Assembly (NCBI GenBank): GCA_024276195.1
Contig: JAJRXR010000052.1
Span: 19,282-83,281 of the forward strand
Direction of reading: 5' to 3'
Origin: Planctomycetota bacterium
GTDB taxonomy: Bacteria > Planctomycetota > Phycisphaerae > Phycisphaerales > UBA1924
DNA: 64,000 nucleotides
The stretch's first letter is position 1. Every line of letters starts with the position of its first letter. Position numbers and translations under genes: made by a program. A model generated the notes under the pieces. The model had not been told where the DNA came from. It saw only the letters and a list, made by a program, of their open reading frames with translations, and ran no database searches. Of this stretch, positions 51,376 through 58,049 are shown piece by piece.

Positions 51376-51744
51376 ATGCTGAAGAAGATCATGTTGATCG
51401 CCGCCGTTCCGGCGTCGTTGAGTGTTGTCGCCCTCGCGATGAACAGCGCGAGCAAGCGCGCCGACCGGGCGGACTGCCCGGGGCGGATCACCTGCCCGCT
51501 CACGGGCGAGCTGGTGTGCGAGGACGAGTGCCCGGTTGACGCTGCGGGCGATCAGGCGGCGCAGCCCGTCGCGGCCCTGCCCACCGACCCCGCCCGCGCC
51601 GATTGCCCGGGGCTCATCACCTGCCCGCTCACGGGCGAGCTGATCTGCGAGGACGAGTGCGAGGCGAACACGGCGGCAAAGGACGAAGCAAAGCCCGAGG
51701 CTGCGCTCCCCGCCGTGCCGAGTTGCTGTTCGAGCGATGGCTGA
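51376..51744 (+). CDS. Secreted protein with two four-cysteine repeats, probable metal-binding target of the MerR regulator
   Basis: A 122-aa protein with an N-terminal signal/anchor helix (IMLIAAVPASLSVVALAM). Two copies of DCPG-ITCPLTGEL-CEDEC (residues 33-52 and 76-95) have identical spacing C-x5-C-x7-C-x3-C, joined by a Pro/Ala-rich linker. The chain ends SCCSSDG. Ten thiols in 122 residues and the preceding MerR gene suggest envelope capture of a thiophilic metal. AAGGAG lies 7 nt before ATG 51376. I recognise CPLTGE-type motifs from metal-island hypothetical proteins, but no named family. Confidence 0.75.
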   Translation: MLKKIMLIAAVPASLSVVALAMNSASKRADRADCPGRITCPLTGELVCEDECPVDAAGDQAAQPVAALPTDPARADCPGLITCPLTGELICEDECEANTAAKDEAKPEAALPAVPSCCSSDG

Positions 51745-51778
51745 GCACCTGAGACTCAGTCAACTCATCAAAGGGTGG

Positions 51779-51858
51779 CGTGCAGACGGCGATAGCCTTC
51801 TGCACGGTTTGCGGAGGCAAGAGTGTGATCGTGGAGAAGCCGAAGCGGCGTCTCCACG
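51779..51858 (+). repeat. Double-hairpin repeat, copy 3 (complete)
   Basis: Both 8-bp stems are perfect (CGTGCAGA/TCTGCACG and CGTGGAGA/TCTCCACG). The right hairpin is extended inside by GCCG/CGGC around AAG. It follows the stop of the Cys-repeat gene by 34 nt. Confidence 0.9.
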
Positions 51859-51880
51859 GCACCCGGCTCGGCGCCCGCTA

Positions 51881-52267
51881 TCAATCTTCCCGCCCCGCAA
51901 TCCGGGATGTATCGGCTCCACACTCAGGGCAACGGCCTGAATTTAGGCCAACTAAGTGGTAGCCGCACGCAGCGCATCTACCCGGCCCGGAGAGCTGATG
52001 TCGACGCCACATCAGCGCAACAAATAAATCGCAAACAATGCCGATCACTACATACTGGATCGCCCCAAGTAGGATGGTTCCGATCCCCTGAAATCCAAGA
52101 ACATTAGCGAGCAACGACGATGGCAACGACACAATGAAAACCGCTCCTGCTCCCCACCCATGCCCCGCACTGCCGGGCGGCCCCAGAAGCAAGAACAAAG
52201 CACTGGCAACAAACACGATCGGTGCGATGGCCCATGCATGCACGTTTGGAGGCCGAGTCTCACTCAT
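51881..52267 (-). CDS. Small membrane protein with C-terminal CxxCGY..CPECG zinc ribbon
   Basis: A 128-aa protein with three to four hydrophobic segments (AIAPIVFVASALFLLLGPPG, AVFIVSLPSSLLANVLGF, AIQYVVIGIVCDLFVALMW). It ends in a zinc ribbon CAACGYHLVGLNSGRCPECG. This C-terminal ribbon is a recurring feature of planctomycete small membrane proteins, and no function is established. Start ATG 52267 follows AGAGG; ATG 52297 would add 10 residues. Confidence 0.7.
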   Translation of the reverse strand: MSETRPPNVHAWAIAPIVFVASALFLLLGPPGSAGHGWGAGAVFIVSLPSSLLANVLGFQGIGTILLGAIQYVVIGIVCDLFVALMWRRHQLSGPGRCAACGYHLVGLNSGRCPECGADTSRIAGRED

Positions 52268-52355
52268 ACAGAATGCGCCTCTTCTGCTCTCGCTCTTCAT
52301 CGCTGATCGTTCGCACCAATGCCCACCGGGTAATTCTATGAATCTCTTCAGTTTC

Positions 52356-52412
52356 TGTGCGGTCTGCGCCTGCTCGCAGCGAAGCCGAAGCGGCGTCTCC
52401 ACGGCGCCGGGC
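52356..52412 (+). repeat. Double-hairpin repeat, copy 4 (right part only)
   Basis: Retains GCGCCTGCTCGCAGCGAAGC and GGCGTCTCCACGG of the family but lacks the left hairpin. It sits 6 nt past the 3' end of the first paralogous lipoprotein, with the same flank (CGCCGGGCTGTCTTCAAAA) as copy 5. Confidence 0.75.
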
Positions 52413-52417
52413 TGTCT

Positions 52418-53218
52418 TCAAAACGACCCATGCCAGAGCCAGTGGTCCGGATCGTTCAGCGCACTGCGAAGAGCAAGTGTCTCGTCAAACAACTCTGTCA
52501 TCACCAGGATAAATGACTCTGTAGAAAATCGACGCCAAAGCATGAGACCCGATTCATCAACAAGGGGGTCTCTAAACTGCCGACGGCTTTCCTCGTAGCC
52601 CAGTTCCCGTGCTCTGCTGATTGCCCCGTCGATTGAGGCGGCAACAGCGAACGGGTACCGGTCTAGCACGAAGTGCGCTACGCCGGTGTCTGGTAGAACT
52701 ATCCAGGCAAAGCTCGGGTTCGATACTCCTGGAGAACCCGTCACCTCGATATCCGAGGTCATGCCCTCTAACCGCTTGATGTTTGCTCGGATCCATCGGT
52801 ACGCGGCGACTTCATCCGGCGCCGTTGTGCGGTAGAGCTCCTGCTGCAATGGGGGTGGATCGAGCTGCCCGCTCTCTGTATCCATACGCATTGCGTAAGC
52901 AACCAGCTCTTCGCCATCAAACCCTCGAATGGCTGCATGCATGTCGATCCAGTGCACAGACCATCCGACAGTCAACACTGGCTCCGAAAGCTCAGCGTGC
53001 TGGATGAGAAACTCACGAAGCAGCTTTTTCTGCCGATCAACAAACCGCGCATCGCCGTGTTCGAGTTGAACGATGCTCTCGAGATCTCCGGCACGAAACG
53101 CCACTTGCATATCATTCGATACCGCTGAGCACGACACGAGTACGCCGAGGCTCAAGGCCAAGCTCGTCACGGCACAAATCCCGGTTCGAGTCGTCTCTCG
53201 GATCGCGATCATGGTCAT
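52418..53218 (-). CDS. Paralogous lipoprotein A of a tandem pair
   Basis: A 266-aa protein with a lipobox (LALSLGVLVSC, Cys about residue 30). It has an alpha/beta domain with motifs AIRGFDGEELVAYAMRMD, APDEVAAYRWIRANIKRLEG, ARELGYEESRRQF and the end SALNDPDHWLWHGSF. It is closely similar along its full length to the next gene upstream (same length, same ends), so a recent tandem duplication. AAGGGGGA precedes the ATG. No known family. Lower GC than core genes. Confidence 0.72.
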   Translation of the reverse strand: MTMIAIRETTRTGICAVTSLALSLGVLVSCSAVSNDMQVAFRAGDLESIVQLEHGDARFVDRQKKLLREFLIQHAELSEPVLTVGWSVHWIDMHAAIRGFDGEELVAYAMRMDTESGQLDPPPLQQELYRTTAPDEVAAYRWIRANIKRLEGMTSDIEVTGSPGVSNPSFAWIVLPDTGVAHFVLDRYPFAVAASIDGAISRARELGYEESRRQFRDPLVDESGLMLWRRFSTESFILVMTELFDETLALRSALNDPDHWLWHGSF

Positions 53219-53268
53219 CGGTCCCCCTTGCGTGGGCCTAGCGGCGCTCATTCCCGAGGCTGAACCGC

Positions 53269-53350
53269 AGTGTGCAGATGGCGCCGGCTTGCTGCACGGG
53301 TTGCGCCTGCTCGCAGCGAAGCCGAAGACGGCGTCTCCACGGCGCCGGGC
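53269..53350 (+). repeat. Double-hairpin repeat, copy 5 (variant linker)
   Basis: GTGTGCAGA-like left arm, GCTGCACGGG, then the linker form GCGCCTGCTCGCAGCGAAGC shared with copy 4, then GGCGTCTCCACGG. It lies just past the 3' end of lipoprotein B, mirroring copy 4 next to lipoprotein A. Confidence 0.8.
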
Positions 53351-53355
53351 TGTCT

Positions 53356-54156
53356 TCAAAACGACCCATGCCAGAGCCAGTGATCTGGATCGTTCAGCGC
53401 ACTGCGTAAAATGACAGCTCCGTCAAAGAGCCCCGCCGCCAAATAGGCGAATGACTCGGCAGAAAACCGGCTCCAAAGCATGATGCCGGAGTCGTGGGCG
53501 ATATCGCCTCCAAACTGCCGACGGCTTTCCTCGTAGCCCAGTTCCCGCGCCTTCCCGAGCGCCACGTCGATGGAGGCGGCGATACTGAACGGGTACTGGT
53601 TCAGCACAAAATGAGCAATACCAGAGTCCGGCAGAATTATCCAAGTGAAGCTCGGATTGGAGGTCCCTGCAAAATCTGCTACCTCAAGATCCTTGGCTCC
53701 GCCTTCAAGCCGCTTAATGTTTGCTCGGATCCATCGGTACGCGGCGACTTCGTCCGGCGCCGCTGTGCGGTAGAGCTCCTGCTGAAAAGGGGGCGCATCG
53801 ATCTGGCGGGACTCCCTATCCATACGCATTGCGTAGGCGACCAGCTCTTCGCCATCGAACCCCCGTACGGTCGCCTCCAAATAGACCCAATGCACGGTCC
53901 AGCGAACATTGAGTACGGGCTCCGTAAGCTCAGCGTGCTCGACAAGAAACTCAAGAAGCAGCTCTTTCTGCCTGTTGTTGAGCTGAATCCCGTCACGCTC
54001 TAACTCGACAAGACTCTCGGGATCGCCGGCACGAAACGCCGCTTGCATATTATTTGACACGCCCGAGCACGCCGCGAGTGCGCCGAGGCTCAAGGCCAAG
54101 CTCGTCACGGCACAAATCCCGGTTCGAGTCGTCTCTCTGATCGCGATCATGGTCAT
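53356..54156 (-). CDS. Paralogous lipoprotein B of a tandem pair
   Basis: A 266-aa lipoprotein (LALSLGALAAC). Its start MTMIAIRETTRTGICAVTSL and its end SALNDPDHWLWHGSF are identical to those of lipoprotein A. Differences are concentrated in the middle (for example residues 35-80 and the segment after IKRLEG). The duplicated unit includes the 3' repeat copy. GAAGGGGA precedes ATG 54156. Much longer in-frame upstream starts are possible but would extend into the DinB and membrane-protein genes. Function unknown. Confidence 0.72.
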   Translation of the reverse strand: MTMIAIRETTRTGICAVTSLALSLGALAACSGVSNNMQAAFRAGDPESLVELERDGIQLNNRQKELLLEFLVEHAELTEPVLNVRWTVHWVYLEATVRGFDGEELVAYAMRMDRESRQIDAPPFQQELYRTAAPDEVAAYRWIRANIKRLEGGAKDLEVADFAGTSNPSFTWIILPDSGIAHFVLNQYPFSIAASIDVALGKARELGYEESRRQFGGDIAHDSGIMLWSRFSAESFAYLAAGLFDGAVILRSALNDPDHWLWHGSF

Positions 54157-54194
54157 CGGTCCCCTTCGGGCAGCTCGGAAGCATGGCGGGCGCT

Positions 54195-54274
54195 GTGCAG
54201 ACGACGATAGCATTCTGCACGGTTTCCGAAGGCAAGAGTGTGATCGTGGAGAAGCCGAGGACGGCGTCTCCACG
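54195..54274 (+). repeat. Double-hairpin repeat, copy 6 (complete)
   Basis: Left stem GTGCAGA/TCTGCAC and right stem CGTGGAGA/TCTCCACG are intact. It lies 39 nt before lipoprotein B and near the right edge of the island. Confidence 0.88.
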
Positions 54275-54295
54275 GCACCCAGCAAGCTTCTCTGA

Positions 54296-54327
54296 ACCGA
54301 GCCGCGAGCGTGAGCTCGCGGCTCGGT
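54296..54327. repeat. 14-bp palindromic hairpin with GTGA tetraloop
   Basis: ACCGAGCCGCGAGC and GCTCGCGGCTCGGT pair perfectly around GTGA, a GNRA-type loop. It shares the word GAGCCGCGAGCGTGAGCTCG with the inverted repeat at 9520-9577. It lies 5 nt past the dinB-like stop and may act as its 3' end. Confidence 0.85.
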
Positions 54328-54332
54328 GTGAA

Positions 54333-54845
54333 TCAAGACCACTCTCCCGCGTACCGCGTTTGGTATTTCCCCGCGTCGCGCACGCTCAGCTCGAACAGGC
54401 GTTTGCTGATCTGGCGGAGGTGCAGGGCGTCGTGGGCGCCCCAGGCGGCGAGGAGATCGGCGGCGCGGATGGGGCCGCTGGGGTGCTGGTAGGAGTTGTC
54501 CCACGCGGGGTCGGTGATTGACCTGACCCAGGCGACGCGCTCGGCGCGGCGCTTTGTGAAGAGTTCGATCTGCTCGCCCAGATCCTGCTCGCGGTAGGCG
54601 TGCTCGGCTGTCCAGCCCTCGGGGTCGATCGGATCCCACGCGGCGGACGGGTCGTTGAGCGTGGACTCGAGGCGTTTGGGGAAGTCGAGCAGTTCCTCGT
54701 CGGCGAGGTGGCAGACGATTTCGAGGATGGACCAGGACTTGCCATCGGCGCGGTGGAGGGCGTCGTCGCGGGTGAGGCTGGCGCAGGCGGTGTCGAGGGT
54801 TGCGGGGAAGCGCTCGAGGCGGGCGATGATGGCGGCGTGGTTCAC
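54333..54845 (-). CDS. DinB-like four-helix-bundle protein
   Basis: A 170-aa protein. KSWSILEIVCHLADEELLDF carries the first family His, and AADLLAAWGAHDALHLRQIS carries the HDALHLRQI motif with two more; together they form the DinB/YfiT metal triad. Members include thiol-dependent S-transferases and DNA-damage-inducible proteins, so the reaction is open. It starts at GTG 54845, overlapping the upstream membrane-protein stop by 4 nt. Confidence 0.85.
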   Translation of the reverse strand: MNHAAIIARLERFPATLDTACASLTRDDALHRADGKSWSILEIVCHLADEELLDFPKRLESTLNDPSAAWDPIDPEGWTAEHAYREQDLGEQIELFTKRRAERVAWVRSITDPAWDNSYQHPSGPIRAADLLAAWGAHDALHLRQISKRLFELSVRDAGKYQTRYAGEWS

Positions 54846-55360
54846 GGATTGGCTTCTTGGTTCTGGTCTGGAGCGAGCCCGTTGTACCGGATGAACTGGG
54901 CGGCGTCGTCCGGATGTTTGAACACAAAGATCGCGTGACCGTTCTCAAGCCGTACCTCAGTTGGGGGCGGAAAGACCATGATCCAGAGTACGACCGGGAG
55001 CAGCAAGACCAAGACAACGGGCAGCGCCGCGAGCGTGCTCCAGGGGCGACCGAGCGGGAGCGTGATCGTCAGGGCAAGAAATATGGACCCGAGTAACCAC
55101 GCAAACCCGGCTGTGTGCAAGAGAGCGCCGATGAGACGGCATCTGGTTCGGCACCCTTTGCAATGCGGGATGCGCCAGGAACCCTCACGACCCGCTCGCC
55201 CGATCCCGGTCAGGAGGCGGATCGCACTGGGACGAGAGGCGTAGATCGTGACCCAGGAAGATGGATCCTGGCGCCGACATCGCGCGCATACCGGAGGGAA
55301 GTAAACCGGATGATCGATCGGAACCCCGACCTCCTGCGGCGAATCGAGGATGTCCAGCAT
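54842..55360 (-). CDS. Hypothetical membrane protein with N-terminal cysteine pairs
   Basis: A 172-aa protein. It has CARC and CKGCRTRC motifs before two membrane segments (AGFAWLLGSIFLALTITLPL, LAALPVVLVLLLPVVLWIMV), then a short C-terminal domain (IFVFKHPDDAAQFIRYN). The cysteine pairs suggest a zinc site in the cytoplasmic N-terminus. Coupled to the dinB-like gene (4-nt overlap). No family recognised. Confidence 0.65.
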   Translation of the reverse strand: MLDILDSPQEVGVPIDHPVYFPPVCARCRRQDPSSWVTIYASRPSAIRLLTGIGRAGREGSWRIPHCKGCRTRCRLIGALLHTAGFAWLLGSIFLALTITLPLGRPWSTLAALPVVLVLLLPVVLWIMVFPPPTEVRLENGHAIFVFKHPDDAAQFIRYNGLAPDQNQEANP

Positions 55361-55373
55361 GGATCGCAAGGGG

Positions 55374-56090
55374 CTAGCTGCTGCCGGAGCGCATGCGGTC
55401 GAGGCCTTCTGGGAAGGGGTAGTGCGGGAAGACGGCGGCGGCGCCGAGGGACCACATCTGCGGGCTGGGGTACACATCGCCCCGGAAGCCGGCGTCGTAC
55501 ATGGTGCTCAGCACCTTCTCGAAGCTCGGCTCATCGCCCGTGTCGTTGACGAGGCGGTTGGAGCGGGCGCCGAGGAAGGAGACGGAGCAGACCGGGCGTC
55601 GGTCGGCGCGTCCCTGGAGCATTTTGGCGATGGTGGTGAAGCCGCGGGAGAGATCGCTGAGTGTGAGGAAGTCGCGACCCTTGGGCTTGAGCACGCCGAG
55701 GATGAGGACGGAGTCGAGGTCGTACTTGAGGATGTAGGGTTCCTTGTCGTGCGCGGCGTGGACGGAGACGGACTCCTGGAACATCTTGGCGTAGCTGGTG
55801 AGGGCGCGTTCGGACCACTGGCTGGTGGTGACGAGATGCACGAGCTGGGCGATGATGCCGTGGGAGTTGTCGGCGTCGTTGACGCCGCAGATGATGGTGC
55901 GGTAGCGCCCGTCGAGCAGGTCGCGGAGCATGTCCTGGCCCCAGGGGATTCGGATGCGCTGGCCGGCCTGGATTTTGCCCGAGTCGCCCGGCAAGAGCGA
56001 GACCCGGTCCGGGAACATTTCCGACGAGAGCAGGGCCTCGGCGTTGTCCTCGTAGAGGCGGACGTCGGAGGCGGGGCGTGTCTGAGTCAT
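55374..56090 (-). CDS. Hypothetical soluble protein
   Basis: A 238-aa protein with no signal or membrane helix. Features include GQRIRIPWGQDMLRDLLDGR, IAQLVHLVTTSQWSERALTS, KYDLDSVLILGVLKPKG and the end FPHYPFPEGLDRM. ATG 56090 has AGGAG 8 nt upstream; longer starts up to 56399 read through the intergenic region and are unlikely. I recognise no family, and the neighbours give no hint. Confidence 0.65.
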   Translation of the reverse strand: MTQTRPASDVRLYEDNAEALLSSEMFPDRVSLLPGDSGKIQAGQRIRIPWGQDMLRDLLDGRYRTIICGVNDADNSHGIIAQLVHLVTTSQWSERALTSYAKMFQESVSVHAAHDKEPYILKYDLDSVLILGVLKPKGRDFLTLSDLSRGFTTIAKMLQGRADRRPVCSVSFLGARSNRLVNDTGDEPSFEKVLSTMYDAGFRGDVYPSPQMWSLGAAAVFPHYPFPEGLDRMRSGSS

Positions 56091-56341
56091 GGCTGGCTCC
56101 TGCGGCGTCCGAAAGGGCGCCTGAACCATGATAGCGGAGCCTAGATGGGGTTTCATGGACGCCGATTCTGGCCTGGGGGGTTCTCTCTCGGGCGGGTTTG
56201 AGGTAGCCTGTGGGTGGTCGGCGTCTGTGCATCGCTCAGGGGTGGAGCGCGGACGCTGTGGGCGGAGATCGGGGCTTTGGCTCCGGAAGGAGAGCGAGAG
56301 AGGCGCCCGGCGCCATTCTCGATTTGATGTGGGGACATCGA

Positions 56342-58012
56342 ATGACACGGAACATGACACGGTGCGGGGTGGGGATTGCGCTGGTGCTCGTCGGTGCACC
56401 GGCGGCGCTCGGGCAGAACGCCTTTACCGACGAGGCGGTCGCGCGCGGAATTGACTACATCGTCGTCAACGGTGTCTTCCAGCTCGGCGCTGGCGTTGCG
56501 ATGATTGATCTCGACAACGACGGCGACCCGGACATCGTGGCGCTGGGCGCCACGGGCGGGGCGGTCGGCCTCTGGGAGAACGACGGGACCGGGAACTTTA
56601 CCGATCGCAGCCCGGGCTCGGGGATCGCGCCTCAGATCGCGGGCTCGGGCGTGTGCGCGGGCGACTACGACGCCGACGGCGACCTGGATATCTTTATCTC
56701 CAACTGGCTTGTCGATGACGTGCTGATGCGCAACGACGGGAACTTCACGTTCACGGATGTCACGGCCGCTGCGGGCGTCGGGGGCGGGATCTGCGCCAGC
56801 AACAGCGCGGTCTGGGGTGATTACAACGGTGACGGGTGGCTGGACCTGTACGTCACCGCGCGGACCAACACCCAGGGCGCCGACGTGCGGAACTTTTTGT
56901 ACCGCAACAACCAGGACGGGACGTTCACGAACGTGGCGCCGCTGCTCGGGGTTGACGACGGCGAGGCCCCGAGCCTCGTGGTGACCTTCCTGGATTACGA
57001 CCGCGACGGCGACGCCGATATTTACCTGGGCAACGACAAGGGCTCCGGCCCGAACTGGCAGAACCAGCTCTACCAGAACCAGGGCGACGGCACGTTCGCC
57101 AATGTCACCGCGTTCACCCGGACCGAGGCGAACGTGGATTGCATGGGCATCGCCGTGGGCGATATGAACCGCGACGGGTGGCAGGACCTGTACGTCACCA
57201 ACATCCCGACGGGCAACGTGCTGCTGACCAGCCACGGGGACGCGACGTTCGACGACAAAACCCTCGCGGCGGACGTCGGCTCCTACGTCGTCGGCTGGGG
57301 CGCGATGTTTGTCGATTACGACAACGACCGGTACCAGGACCTCTTCGTCTGCAACCAGCTCGCGCCGAATCGGATGTATGTGCTTGTGGACGGCGTCTGG
57401 CCGACCGTTGACCTGGCCCAGACACTGGCCCTGGACGAGTTCGACTCGTCGTACTGCTGCGCCGCGGCGGACGTGGACAACGACGGCGACCTCGACCTGC
57501 TCGTCCAGACCAACTCCAAGCGACTCGCCCTGCACATCAACAACGAGGGCGACCGCTTCAGCTGGGTCAAGTTCAACGTCGTCGGGCAGGGCGCCAACCT
57601 CTTTGGCATCGGCGCCCAGGTTGACGTCACCAGCGCCGGCGTCACCCAGATGCGCGAGGTCTTCGCCGGGCACAACTACAAATCTCAGAACCACCGCGTC
57701 CTGCACTTTGGCCTCAAGGACAACGCCTTCCTCGACGAGATCATCGTCTCCTGGCCCGGCGGCGATTCACGCACCCTCACCGGATACTTCGGGCACTACA
57801 CCTGGACGCTCTACCCGCCCGAGCGCATGGGCGACGCCAACAACAACGGACGCATCGACGCCCAGGACATCCTCGGCGCGATCCTGTGCATGGACAGCTC
57901 CTTCACGCCCGGGTGCGAGATCTACGACATGGACGGCAACGGGTACCTGAGCTTTGACGACATCCTGCTCATGGGCCTGCGCGTCTCCGGCCGGTTCATG
58001 GGCGGGATCTAA
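56342..58012 (+). CDS. Secreted CRTAC1/FG-GAP repeat protein with dockerin-like end
   Basis: A 556-aa protein with a signal peptide (GIALVLVGAPAALGQ). It has about seven FG-GAP/VCBS units with the DxDxDGxxD calcium motif (DLDNDGDPDIV, DYDADGDLDIF, DYNGDGWLDLY, DYDRDGDADIY, DMNRDGWQDLY, DYDNDRYQDLF, DVDNDGDLDLL). These should make a beta-propeller. A UnbV/ASPIC-like domain (GAQVDVTSAG, DEIIVSWPGGDSRTL) follows, then dockerin-like EF hands GDANNNGRIDAQDILG near 497 and DMDGNGYLSFDDIL near 535. Extracellular, calcium-dependent adhesion or matrix role is likely. Confidence 0.88.
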   Translation: MTRNMTRCGVGIALVLVGAPAALGQNAFTDEAVARGIDYIVVNGVFQLGAGVAMIDLDNDGDPDIVALGATGGAVGLWENDGTGNFTDRSPGSGIAPQIAGSGVCAGDYDADGDLDIFISNWLVDDVLMRNDGNFTFTDVTAAAGVGGGICASNSAVWGDYNGDGWLDLYVTARTNTQGADVRNFLYRNNQDGTFTNVAPLLGVDDGEAPSLVVTFLDYDRDGDADIYLGNDKGSGPNWQNQLYQNQGDGTFANVTAFTRTEANVDCMGIAVGDMNRDGWQDLYVTNIPTGNVLLTSHGDATFDDKTLAADVGSYVVGWGAMFVDYDNDRYQDLFVCNQLAPNRMYVLVDGVWPTVDLAQTLALDEFDSSYCCAAADVDNDGDLDLLVQTNSKRLALHINNEGDRFSWVKFNVVGQGANLFGIGAQVDVTSAGVTQMREVFAGHNYKSQNHRVLHFGLKDNAFLDEIIVSWPGGDSRTLTGYFGHYTWTLYPPERMGDANNNGRIDAQDILGAILCMDSSFTPGCEIYDMDGNGYLSFDDILLMGLRVSGRFMGGI

Positions 58013-58049
58013 CGCGAGGCCGCGGACGCGCGAGGGGCGCCCTCCGCAG

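Noticed and set aside
49862-54274. Reading the double-hairpin repeat as coding (frames giving QTAIAFCTVCGGKS)
   Set aside because: Frames are not conserved between copies, indels break them, and hairpin stems are better conserved than codons.
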